NCBI RefSeq assembly: GCF_001753675.2
Contig: NZ_MJUW02000018.1
Coordinates: forward strand, 1 to 64,000
DNA length: 64,000 nucleotides
Direction of reading: 5' to 3'
Source: Candidatus Brocadia sapporoensis
Lineage (GTDB): Bacteria > Planctomycetota > Brocadiia > Brocadiales > Brocadiaceae
Part shown: piece after piece, positions 1 to 7,826 of the stretch
Layout of the letters: every line of letters begins with the position of its first letter
Numbering within the stretch: position 1 is the first letter of the stretch
Program-made: the position numbers and the translations under genes
Notes under the pieces: generated by a model
Databases searched by the model: none
Seen by the model: the letters and a program-made list of their open reading frames with translations, nothing else
What the model was told of the DNA's origin: nothing

Positions 1-125
1 AATCATGTCATCCCTTCGGGATTTTCCCGTCTGCCCGTTTTCCCTATCGGCTCCTGACTATTCTGAGAAAATATTCTCTCTCACCATCCGTTTCGCTGAA
101 TAGTTACCATTTTAGAATATTTGTT

Positions 126-1658
126 TTATACCATTTTTCCTTGAATGATATTGATTAAGGATTTTTTTCCTTTCTCCATAATTTCTTGTGTTTTTCCTTC
201 CACATTTAAACGGAGCAGGGATTCCGTATTTGATTTTCTGACGTTGAACCACCAGTCAATATACTCTACGGTAACTCCATCCATATAGTCTACTTTTCCG
301 TTTGAAAATTTCTTGGCAATTTCAGTAATTTTTTCATCCGCATCCTCTACCTTGAAATTTATTTCACCCGTAGAATAATACCGTTTGAGGGGAGACACCA
401 TATTTGAGAAGGGTACGCGTTTTGAGCTCAGAATTTCCAGAACCATAAGGAAGGCAATCATTCCCGAATCAGAGTAGTAATTATTTTTAAAGTAGTAATG
501 TCCGGATAGTTCTCCGCCAAAGACAGCCTTCTTTTCCCGCATGGCCGCTTTCATATAAACATGGCCGACACGCTCGCGGTGCGGTATGCCGCCACTTGCC
601 TTTATTTCTTCGGGAACAATCCAACTTGAGCGGAGATCATAGAGAATGGTAGCTCCCTTTTCTCGTTCAAGAATCTGTTTTGCAATCAACGCTGTAATAA
701 TATCGCCTCCAATGATTCTTCCCATTTCATCTACAAAAAAACATCGGTCAGCATCTCCGTCAAAAGCTACTCCAAGATGAGACCTTGTCTCACGGACTTT
801 TTTTTGTAAATCAACCATGTTTTCAGATTTCAGTGGATTGGCCTCATGATTGGGAAATGTCCCGTCCAGTTCAAAATAAAGAGGAATAATTTCCATAGGA
901 AGCCCCGCGCAGACGACAGGAATTGTTTTCCCTGCCATTCCATTTCCTGCGTCAACAACGATACGGAGATGTCTGAGGTTACTGGCAAATTTCAGGACGT
1001 ACTTCTTATAATCTCCAAAAATATCGCGCAGGATAACCTTACCAAGTTGTTCACCACGCGGCGGGTGATACTGACTTGTCAGCTTTGAAATACGTTCGAT
1101 CCCCGTTTCAAAACCGACGGGAACGGCATCTTTTCTGCATATTTTAAATCCATTATATTCGGCAGGATTATGAGAAGCGGTAACCATTACCCCGCCATCG
1201 TACTGGTAGTGACCCACGGCAAAATACATCATCTCCGTAGAAACTACACCCAAATTTACGACGTTAAGCCCGGCCGTGCATAACCCTTCAATCAAGGCGT
1301 TGGCAAGTGATCGGGAAGAGGTTCTCATATCCCTTCCGACAACAATGTTTTTCACATCTGGTTCTTCTTCCTTAAAAAACTGGGCTATGGATGCCCCAAT
1401 CTTACGGGCCGTTGTTTCATTTAGCTCTGTGGGATATTTTCCGCGAATATCGTAGCTCTTAAATATATCCCGCGACAATTTGGATTCTTGCGGTGATTGG
1501 GTAAGATTTCCTGGTTCAACCCTTTCCAGACACACATTGCATTTAGGATAATTTACTCTCTGCCTTCCCTTACACACGGAATCGCTTATCGTGTAAGACT
1601 CACCGGGACAACGGCGTTGTCGTTCTTCAGCCTTTCCTCTTATAGGTCCTTGTTTCAT
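126..1658 (-). CDS. Phosphomannomutase/phosphoglucomutase with Cys-rich N-terminal extension
   Basis: Alpha-D-phosphohexomutase family, 510 aa: interconverts hexose 1- and 6-phosphates for sugar-nucleotide synthesis in the cytoplasm. Visible motifs: the substrate/ion start motif SYDIRGKYP near residue 68, the phosphoserine loop TASHNP (Ser162), the metal loop DGDADR, and a GGELSGHY sugar-binding segment. The family body starts near residue 62. The first 60 residues are an added segment with four cysteines (C17, C29, C40, C43). The ATG at 1658 has a GAGGAA ribosome site about 10 bases upstream in its own direction, so the extension is probably translated. The extension looks like a small metal-binding knuckle, but that is inference. 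The flavoprotein gene lies 25 bases upstream in the same direction, so the two may be co-transcribed with the decarboxylase beyond it. Confidence 0.93.
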   Translation of the reverse strand: MKQGPIRGKAEERQRRCPGESYTISDSVCKGRQRVNYPKCNVCLERVEPGNLTQSPQESKLSRDIFKSYDIRGKYPTELNETTARKIGASIAQFFKEEEPDVKNIVVGRDMRTSSRSLANALIEGLCTAGLNVVNLGVVSTEMMYFAVGHYQYDGGVMVTASHNPAEYNGFKICRKDAVPVGFETGIERISKLTSQYHPPRGEQLGKVILRDIFGDYKKYVLKFASNLRHLRIVVDAGNGMAGKTIPVVCAGLPMEIIPLYFELDGTFPNHEANPLKSENMVDLQKKVRETRSHLGVAFDGDADRCFFVDEMGRIIGGDIITALIAKQILEREKGATILYDLRSSWIVPEEIKASGGIPHRERVGHVYMKAAMREKKAVFGGELSGHYYFKNNYYSDSGMIAFLMVLEILSSKRVPFSNMVSPLKRYYSTGEINFKVEDADEKITEIAKKFSNGKVDYMDGVTVEYIDWWFNVRKSNTESLLRLNVEGKTQEIMEKGKKSLINIIQGKMV

Positions 1659-1683
1659 ACCAGATTATTTCCTCAAGAAGTCG

Positions 1684-2262
1684 TTACCATGTTAGCAACT
1701 GCTTGCCGGCATCAAATGCCCTTTGTAATAAGTCCCGTTTCATGTTTACCATACCTTTTTCTTCTACTCCACAACACAATATTTCCCCCGTGTATTTTAT
1801 GTCTAACACGTGAAAAAAGGCCTTTATTGTTTTTATAACACCAGCAAACAAGTCATCTCCCGCATTCCGTGCTGCGGTTGCAATCAGAAAACCATTCGCG
1901 CTTCCCATACCTTTCCTGACCGGAAGATGCAGGATATACTTTTTTGCCCAAAATGGCTGGCACCGGTCAATAAAAGCTTTCAGCTGCGCACTTACACTCA
2001 TAAAATAGACAGGCGAAGCGACGATAATGCCGTCAGCATCGACAAGGTGTGAGTAAATTTGTTGCACATCATCATAGATAACGCATGTACCTTTTTCAAA
2101 ACAACCGTCACAGGCATTGCACGGGGCGATTTGTAAATCGCGGATTACGATCTTTTCGACCTTGGCGCCACTTGCCTCTGCGCCCTTTATCGCCTGATTG
2201 AGCAATATATCAGAGTTTCCATTGACACGCGGACTGCCAAAAATGGCAACCACTTTTTTCAT
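1684..2262 (-). CDS. NADPH-dependent FMN reductase / iron-sulfur flavoprotein family
   Basis: A 192-aa flavodoxin-fold protein. The N-terminus [15 protein letters not shown] is the FMN phosphate-binding loop of the NADPH-dependent FMN reductase family. A cysteine cluster C-x2-C-x2-C-x4-C near residues 48-59 is typical of the iron-sulfur flavoprotein branch and could bind an Fe-S cluster. [18 protein letters not shown] is the family's second flavin-contact segment. The stop overlaps the start codon region of the upstream epimerase-type gene by four bases (ATGA), so the two genes are translationally coupled. The electron donor and the substrate cannot be told from sequence. Confidence 0.85.
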   Translation of the reverse strand: MKKVVAIFGSPRVNGNSDILLNQAIKGAEASGAKVEKIVIRDLQIAPCNACDGCFEKGTCVIYDDVQQIYSHLVDADGIIVASPVYFMSVSAQLKAFIDRCQPFWAKKYILHLPVRKGMGSANGFLIATAARNAGDDLFAGVIKTIKAFFHVLDIKYTGEILCCGVEEKGMVNMKRDLLQRAFDAGKQLLTW

Positions 2263-3209
2263 ACACGTTTTCCACCGGAAATTAACTCATCCCTGAAATA
2301 TGCCAGTGTCTTTCGCATTCCTTCTGCCCGCAGAACTTTTGGTTCCCATTTCAAGACGGTTCGTGCCTTGGAAATGTCCGGTTGCCGGATCTTCGGGTCA
2401 TCAACAGGAAGTTGCTTAAATACAATCTTGCTTTTGCTGTTGGTAAGCGCAATCATTTCTTGTGCTAACTGGCGGATGGTTATCTCTTCGGGGTTTCCGA
2501 TATTTACCGGATCATGCTCATGCGAAAGGAGCAGTTGATAAATGCCCTCCACAAGGTCGGAGATATAGCAGAAACTTCTTGTCTGCGAACCGTCTCCAAA
2601 TACCGTAATATCTTCATTCCTCAATGCCTGACACATAAAGTTCGGTAGTGCGCGGCCGTCATTCACCCGCATTCTTGGACCATACGTATTGAATATTCTC
2701 ACAATTCTGGTATCTATGCCGTGAAACCGGTGATATGCCATGGTCATTGCTTCTGCAAATCGTTTTGCTTCATCATAAACCCCTCTGGGCCCCACAGGAT
2801 TGACATGCCCCCAATAATCCTCCGGCTGCGGATGGATTTGCGGATCGCCATATACTTCAGAGGTAGAGGCTAAAAGAAACCTGGCTCTCTTTGCCTTGGC
2901 AAGCCCAAGGCTATGCAACGTACCGAGAGAACCAACCTTTAATGTTTGTATAGGAAATTCCAAATAATCGGAAGGGCTGGCTGGTGACGCAAAATGCAAT
3001 ACATTATCCACTTGCCCGTCAACATAAATATAATCACTTACGTTGTGTTTTATAAAACGGAATTGACAATTCCCTATCACGTGGACAATGTTATCCATTT
3101 TACCGGTTAACAAGTTGTCAATACATACTACTTCGTGCCCCTTTTCTATCAAATAATCGCATAGATGTGAACCAATAAAACCTGCACCGCCTGTAATTAT
3201 TGTTCTCAT
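2259..3209 (-). CDS. UDP-glucuronate decarboxylase (UDP-xylose synthase family, extended SDR)
   Basis: Extended short-chain dehydrogenase of 316 aa with the NAD-binding glycine motif [10 protein letters not shown] at the N-terminus and a YDEAKR (YxxxK) active site near residue 145. The segments [17 protein letters not shown] and [28 protein letters not shown] are characteristic of UDP-glucuronate decarboxylases rather than dTDP-glucose dehydratases, and [10 protein letters not shown] follows. Expected reaction: oxidative decarboxylation of UDP-glucuronate to UDP-xylose for cell-surface glycans. It is the first gene of a minus-strand run (decarboxylase, flavoprotein, phosphohexomutase) and is divergent from nadB across 89 bases. 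dTDP-glucose 4,6-dehydratase is the main alternative. Confidence 0.88.
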   Translation of the reverse strand: MRTIITGGAGFIGSHLCDYLIEKGHEVVCIDNLLTGKMDNIVHVIGNCQFRFIKHNVSDYIYVDGQVDNVLHFASPASPSDYLEFPIQTLKVGSLGTLHSLGLAKAKRARFLLASTSEVYGDPQIHPQPEDYWGHVNPVGPRGVYDEAKRFAEAMTMAYHRFHGIDTRIVRIFNTYGPRMRVNDGRALPNFMCQALRNEDITVFGDGSQTRSFCYISDLVEGIYQLLLSHEHDPVNIGNPEEITIRQLAQEMIALTNSKSKIVFKQLPVDDPKIRQPDISKARTVLKWEPKVLRAEGMRKTLAYFRDELISGGKRV

Positions 3210-3298
3210 AAAGGAATATCTCTTTGAGTATTAATGAATTCCAAATATTTTAGGGGATTAGAGAGGGTTAGGGTGAATTTTACAACATTTTCATCAAT

Positions 3299-4987
3299 AT
3301 GCAAGTGGGAAATCTTGGTGAAAAGCAGTTTTCTTTGACAAATAAATTTATTAAAGATAGAATTCGTTCTGTGAAAAAACAAACAGAACCAAAAAGATAT
3401 CTCATTTCCTTTGATAGCCGTACGACTGCTCACGTTTTTACCGATGTCCTGGTGATTGGAAGCGGAGTCGCAGGGCTCAGCGCTGCTATACAGGCAGCAA
3501 GACATAATACCGTATTGGTTGTCACCAAAGAAAGGATGGATGAAAATAACACTGCCTATGCCCAGGGAGGCGTGGCGGTTGTTCTCTCCGCCGGAGACAC
3601 GGTATCGAAACATATCAAAGATACCCTGGATGCAGGGCAGGGTTTGTGTGACGCAGTGACAGTAAAAGCCATTATTGGCGAAGGTCCTAAGCGGATAAAT
3701 GAACTGATCGGATGGGGTGCATCATTCGACAAAGAAGATGACCTTTTGATTTTTACTCAGGAGGGCGGGCATCGCTTTCCTCGCATTATTCATGCCCAGG
3801 GCGACTCTACCGGAAAAGAAATAGAACAAACCCTCATCCGGGTTACAAAAGAAAACAAAAATATCAAGGTTTTTGAACATACCTTTATAATCGATTTGAT
3901 TACAGAAGATGAAGTTTGTCACGGTGCTATTGCCTGGCACGCAAAGAAAGGAAAGATGCTGATATGGGCGAAGCGAACCATTCTTGCAACGGGGGGATGC
4001 GGGCAAGTCTATCGTGAGACAACAAATCCGGGGGTAGCAACAGGAGATGGATTGGCAATAGCCTACCGGTCTGGCGCCACCCTTCAGGATATGGAATTTG
4101 TACAGTTTCATCCCACAACGCTTTACATTGCCGGGGCAGTGCGGTTTCTCATCACGGAGACGGTGAGAGGTGAAGGGGGTATATTAAAAAACAAAAAGGG
4201 CGAACGATTCATGCCAAAGTATCATCCGCAGGCCGAACTGGCGCCACGAGATGTCGTTAGCCAGAGTATCCTGAAAGAGATGCAGAAGACGGATCATACC
4301 CATGTATATATCGATATTCGTCATATTCCCAAGGAGCGGTTATACTCTCGTTTCCCCAAGATCAGGGAAATCTGCGCATCTTTTGGAATTGACATTGCCA
4401 GGGAACTCATACCGGTCCGTCCCAGTGCTCATTATATGATTGGCGGAGTTAAAGTCGACCGTTTTTCCAGAACAACCATCCGGCAGCTTTACGCTTGCGG
4501 CGAAGTGGCCTGTACCGGAATGCATGGGGCCAATCGGCTCGGCAGCAATTCGTTGCTTGAAGGCCTGGTGGCGGGCTCTGCTGCCGGGATAGATGCCAGC
4601 AGATCCATCCAAAGATCGAAACGGGAATTGTTTCCTTTCCCCATACAGGAGCTTGCAGGCGGATCAAAGATTAGCTGGCTGGATCTGAACGATATTGGAA
4701 ACTCCCTCAAGAGTCTTATGTGGAGGGATGCCGGGATAGAACGGGACGAAAAACACCTGCTTGAGGCGGAAGAGATGATTGAAATGTGGTGCCGGTATGT
4801 TATGGATAAAGAGTTTGCCAATCCAACGGGATGGGAGTTGCAGAACATGCTGCTGGTTTCCCGTCTCATTGTAGCCTCAGCCCGTAAACGCAAGGAATCC
4901 CGCGGTGTTCACCATCGGTCTGACTATCCTGAAACAGATAATACCCACTGGAAGAGACATATTGCCGTGAAAAGGCAGAAATCCTGA
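3299..4987 (+). CDS. nadB: L-aspartate oxidase
   Basis: First step of de novo NAD synthesis: oxidises L-aspartate to iminoaspartate with FAD. The FAD dinucleotide-binding motif DVLVIGSGVAGLSAAI sits near residue 50, followed by NNTAYAQGGVAVV, the active-site region FPRIIHAQGDSTG, and C-terminal ACGEVACTGMHGANRLGSNSLLE. All are hallmarks of NadB within the succinate dehydrogenase/fumarate reductase flavoprotein family. At 562 aa it is slightly long because of about 48 N-terminal residues before the flavin motif. No strong ribosome site precedes the ATG at 3299, so a GTG at 3371 is a possible alternative start. nadA and nadC are not nearby. Confidence 0.96.
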   Translation: MQVGNLGEKQFSLTNKFIKDRIRSVKKQTEPKRYLISFDSRTTAHVFTDVLVIGSGVAGLSAAIQAARHNTVLVVTKERMDENNTAYAQGGVAVVLSAGDTVSKHIKDTLDAGQGLCDAVTVKAIIGEGPKRINELIGWGASFDKEDDLLIFTQEGGHRFPRIIHAQGDSTGKEIEQTLIRVTKENKNIKVFEHTFIIDLITEDEVCHGAIAWHAKKGKMLIWAKRTILATGGCGQVYRETTNPGVATGDGLAIAYRSGATLQDMEFVQFHPTTLYIAGAVRFLITETVRGEGGILKNKKGERFMPKYHPQAELAPRDVVSQSILKEMQKTDHTHVYIDIRHIPKERLYSRFPKIREICASFGIDIARELIPVRPSAHYMIGGVKVDRFSRTTIRQLYACGEVACTGMHGANRLGSNSLLEGLVAGSAAGIDASRSIQRSKRELFPFPIQELAGGSKISWLDLNDIGNSLKSLMWRDAGIERDEKHLLEAEEMIEMWCRYVMDKEFANPTGWELQNMLLVSRLIVASARKRKESRGVHHRSDYPETDNTHWKRHIAVKRQKS

Positions 4988-5114
4988 TTCGAAATACAAA
5001 CGGGGGTATGTAACAGCCTCGTCCCTGTTCTCCCGACTTTTTCACCATAGTTTCCCACCATCCCACGTGCCTTTGAGCTACCCTCCCCGTTTTGTTCATG
5101 AGTGATATGCAGGC

Positions 5115-5972
5115 TCAGTAGAGAATCGAAGGCAGGAATGCGCCCGCGGGTTCATTGTAAAGACCCATGCTCATGAGCGTCATCGGTTGGACCACGCGGA
5201 GCCCATGGTCCAAACACCACCGGAACAACTCCCCGTTGCGGATTGGCAGGAGAAAGCCGGGACCCGGGAACGTGGGTGCCGCCCCGATGAGGGCTTTCAG
5301 CGCTTCGTTTGTCTCGCCAACGGCATGGCCAAAGAAAGCGACCGGTGTGGCATAGCCGGTGATACGTCCCCCGTGCTCGACGATGGTCGCAGTGCCCTGC
5401 CGGATCGCATCGCACAGCTCTCCACTACGGTCATGGCCATGGACTTGCACACAGATCCGATTGCAGGCGTCCAGATCATGTTCTGTAGCAGGGCGTACCG
5501 TGTAGCCGGGAATCTGCACGGCAAGGGGCTCTCCCTGCAGGTTGGACAAGGGCTCGCGGGCCACGAATCCCAGTCTGGTATACAAAGAAAGCGATCGGTT
5601 ATGATAAGCTGCCTGGATCAGCCGAACCCCCGGAAAACGCCGCTGCGCCGCCCGATCAAGAATATGTTGCATCAACTGGCGTCCGACCGTCCGATTTTGC
5701 ATGGCAGGGTCGACTGTAATCGGGCCGATGCCCGCCACGGTCGAGCGCTCGTCGAGGAAGTTGCTGCCGACAATCCGGCCATTAAACTCTGCGATCACTG
5801 CATAGACGCCTGGGTGCGCCAGCAGCCCTGACAGAAATTCCGTGGCGAACGCAGGCGAGGGAAAATCAGGCGGAAAGTTGTGCTGCCTGGCAATCGTCTT
5901 GAAGGCCTCATAACAGATCGCCCCGCAAGACAGTGCGTCTGCGGCATTGCCCGGACGGAGAGTGATATTCAT
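5115..5972 (-). CDS. Tandem GNAT-family N-acetyltransferase
   Basis: Predicted acyl-CoA-dependent N-acetyltransferase of 285 aa with two GNAT-like halves. The first (residues about 1-145) carries the acetyl-CoA loop region MQNRTVGRQLMQHIL and the C-terminal segment NRSLSLYTRLGFV. The second half begins at GYTVRPATEHD. The frame stays open upstream to 6230, but the ATG at 5972 has a GGAGGA ribosome site 7 bases upstream in its direction and begins right at the domain, so this start is chosen. The gene is clearly more GC-rich than its neighbours, and a long antisense frame exists only because of that composition. This suggests recent acquisition. The substrate is unknown. Confidence 0.85.
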   Translation of the reverse strand: MNITLRPGNAADALSCGAICYEAFKTIARQHNFPPDFPSPAFATEFLSGLLAHPGVYAVIAEFNGRIVGSNFLDERSTVAGIGPITVDPAMQNRTVGRQLMQHILDRAAQRRFPGVRLIQAAYHNRSLSLYTRLGFVAREPLSNLQGEPLAVQIPGYTVRPATEHDLDACNRICVQVHGHDRSGELCDAIRQGTATIVEHGGRITGYATPVAFFGHAVGETNEALKALIGAAPTFPGPGFLLPIRNGELFRWCLDHGLRVVQPMTLMSMGLYNEPAGAFLPSILY

Positions 5973-6094
5973 TCGCGCTTCCTCCATACGATATACATAT
6001 CCTATTGACCTCTGGTTGTTGTGACACCCAACATCAGTTTCAGCCGCAGCGGGAATTTGCAAGGTGTAATTTGGTTTCCACCCAGGGAAAATCT

Positions 6095-6328
6095 TTACGG
6101 TTTTTTGAACTCCTGGTCTTTTCTGATCTTTTCTGGCACATAAAGATGGTATTGAATGTCTTCTCGTGTGGCGTCTTCCGGCAAGGGATGAATCATTTTT
6201 GCAACGCCGTTTTTTAAACGTTCGTACCAATATAGTATAGGGAATTTTTTCTGAAGATTGAAGTAAAATCTAGCAGCAAAACTGTGCATCGGCCAAATAC
6301 ACGTCTGCGCGGATGATTTATCGGACAA
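6095..6328 (-). CDS. Small ORF with antitoxin-like segment
   Basis: Up to 77 aa from a TTG at 6328 that has an AAAGGA-like ribosome site; an internal ATG at 6196 would give 33 aa. The C-terminal part, around residues 44-65, reads LPEDATREDIQYHLYV. This resembles the short 'LPEDATWDDIMYEIYVRQKI' segment found in small antitoxin-like proteins of addiction modules, as I recall the family. The protein ends soon after that segment, earlier than usual, and no toxin gene is adjacent. It is either a degraded antitoxin or a chance resemblance. Confidence 0.35.
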   Translation of the reverse strand: MSDKSSAQTCIWPMHSFAARFYFNLQKKFPILYWYERLKNGVAKMIHPLPEDATREDIQYHLYVPEKIRKDQEFKKP

Positions 6329-6390
6329 TGCCCTTTTCCTTTAATGCGATGTAAAGGTTTTTTTGAGGACATCCAATATCCATTCTTCTT

Positions 6391-6729
6391 CTATAATTGT
6401 CCTGTCGGCGGTTTCTTAATCTTAGCCTGTTTTTCAAACGCAATATGATCAGGCGAAAATTTTGTCTTGTCCCGTTCCACGATGTACATACGAAGCTCTT
6501 TATGGAGGCACAGGAGTGCCCGGATTCTGCTTTTGGTGTTTAGAAGATCTTCGCAGGCATGGTACTCACCGGATTTGCCGCGAGGTGACAGTTCCGTTTT
6601 TAGCGCACGTAAGTCCGAAATAAGATGTTCGAGTTGAAAGGTTAATAAAAAAACCGACCCGGAATGGTTTGATATGGTTACCTTGGGAGACCCCGCTTCA
6701 TCAATCAAGCACACGAGTGATTTCTGCAT
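6391..6729 (-). CDS. Hypothetical protein, 112 aa
   Basis: No family recognised. The protein is soluble-looking and rich in Lys, Arg and Leu, with a predicted helical middle (residues about 30-85) that includes LEHLISDLRALKTEL. The ATG at 6729 has a GAGGA ribosome site 8 bases upstream in its direction, which favours a real gene. Its 5' end is about 40 bases from an attC-like inverted repeat (6770-6842) lying in the same orientation. That spacing is what one expects for a gene cassette, but no second attC was found after its stop. Confidence 0.5.
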   Translation of the reverse strand: MQKSLVCLIDEAGSPKVTISNHSGSVFLLTFQLEHLISDLRALKTELSPRGKSGEYHACEDLLNTKSRIRALLCLHKELRMYIVERDKTKFSPDHIAFEKQAKIKKPPTGQL

Positions 6730-6769
6730 AGACTATCCTCTTGCTTGTATTACACTTTCTCGCCGGCTT

Positions 6770-6842
6770 GCTAACGACGACGCTCACCTTTTGCTATGGA
6801 ACACAGCGGAATAGCGGTCTCAGATGCAGCGTCTTGTTAGAC
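6770..6842 (-). repeat. attC-like imperfect inverted repeat
   Basis: Read on the minus strand it begins GTCTAAC and ends GTTAGC. Just inside these ends are complementary blocks GACGCT and AGCGTC, separated by about 43 bases containing further short inverted segments (CCGCTATTCCGCT). The outer ends match the integron attC core pattern (RYYYAAC ... GTTRRRY) except at the last base, and the total length of 73 is typical. The spacers between outer and inner boxes are short (2-3 bases rather than about 5). No integrase or second site is seen in the window. Confidence 0.4.
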
Positions 6843-7368
6843 GTTTTGCTTGTTTTATTCACAGATTCGTTGAACATAAATTAGCCAGCGCTAATCGTTG
6901 TTTTATAAAACGTCTGTTAGTACGTATAATACGTTTACAGGGGCTTTTTATACGGCCATTTGGACATAATATAATAAGCCTTGTAAACTATTTGCCGGTA
7001 TAATACGTAATAGGCAAAATAATGTCAAGTTTTTCGAATGAAGTCTCATCTGTCAGAAGAGAGAATTACCGAAAAAAATAACAAGGTATCTCCTTTTCGC
7101 ATTACCAAATTATGGTTTGTGGATTTTTCCCCGATGCATAAGGGTTTGCGAGGGCCAGACAAGGCTGATGACCGGATGGCTAAGGGGTAACGGAAAAATA
7201 ATGAAATTTTCTTGAATAGCTTAAGATTGCTGGTAAAATTTACATTTTAGTAACTGGAACGGAGAGTAAAGTACAGGCATACGAATTCCAAGAGGTCTTA
7301 TGGAGGGGCAGGGTTCATACCTTGCACCTGCTTTAAAATTCTGAGCATTAAACGAATAAGGTTTTTCT
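6843..7368. other. Intergenic region upstream of yjbQ, no gene seen
   Basis: About 530 AT-rich bases between the divergent accessory patch and yjbQ. It contains several TATAAT-like hexamers (for example within 6915-6930 and 6990-7005) and short CGTATAATACGT-type near-palindromes. No convincing reading frame or structured RNA was recognised. A segment around 7130-7190 is G-rich and could fold, but it matches no riboswitch I know. Confidence 0.4.
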
Positions 7369-7782
7369 ATGAAATTTTTGACTGAATACTTGACATTTCA
7401 AACCAAAAAACGCCGTGAGTTTATTAACATTACACGTGAAATCGAACGGGTCTTGCAGAAGAGCGGTATTAAAGAAGGCATGATTCTGGTGTCTGCCATG
7501 CATATAACGTCGGGCATCTTCGTTAATGATGCAGAACCCGGACTCCATCGGGATATCGAAGAGTGGATGCTCAGACTGATTCCGGAAGGCCATGATTATT
7601 ACCACCATCGGACCGGTGAAGTGAATGGCGATGCACATCTCAGAAACCTCCTCCTTGGACATCAGGCAATTATACCGGTAACTGAGGGTAAATTAGACCT
7701 CGGGCAGTGGCAAAAGGTTTTTTACGCAGAATTTGACGGTCAGCGCAGCAAGCGCGTTATTATCAAAGTAATGGGAGAGTAG
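7369..7782 (+). CDS. YjbQ/UPF0047 family protein
   Basis: A 137-aa protein of the YjbQ (UPF0047, secondary thiamine-phosphate synthase-like) family. The conserved segments [33 protein letters not shown] and [13 protein letters not shown] match the family, including the histidines thought to line a metal or phosphate site. The length is normal. The cellular role is not established: E. coli YjbQ can weakly replace thiamine-phosphate synthase. It is followed 44 bases later by the large flavin/iron-sulfur fusion gene and may share its transcript. Confidence 0.93.
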   Translation: MKFLTEYLTFQTKKRREFINITREIERVLQKSGIKEGMILVSAMHITSGIFVNDAEPGLHRDIEEWMLRLIPEGHDYYHHRTGEVNGDAHLRNLLLGHQAIIPVTEGKLDLGQWQKVFYAEFDGQRSKRVIIKVMGE

Positions 7783-7826
7783 AAGTTTTGCCGTGAATTT
7801 CTGATGATATGTAAAATCAGTGAAAT

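Noticed and set aside
3722-4111. 129-codon minus-strand frame inside nadB
   Set aside because: Shadow of the strongly conserved nadB reading frame.
5187-5831. Long plus-strand frame (214 codons) antisense to the GNAT gene
   Set aside because: It is a by-product of the GC-rich coding sequence on the other strand, with no family signature or ribosome site.
7100-7200. G-rich foldable segment before yjbQ as a riboswitch
   Set aside because: The bases do not match the conserved cores of c-di-GMP, fluoride, cobalamin or TPP riboswitches as I know them.
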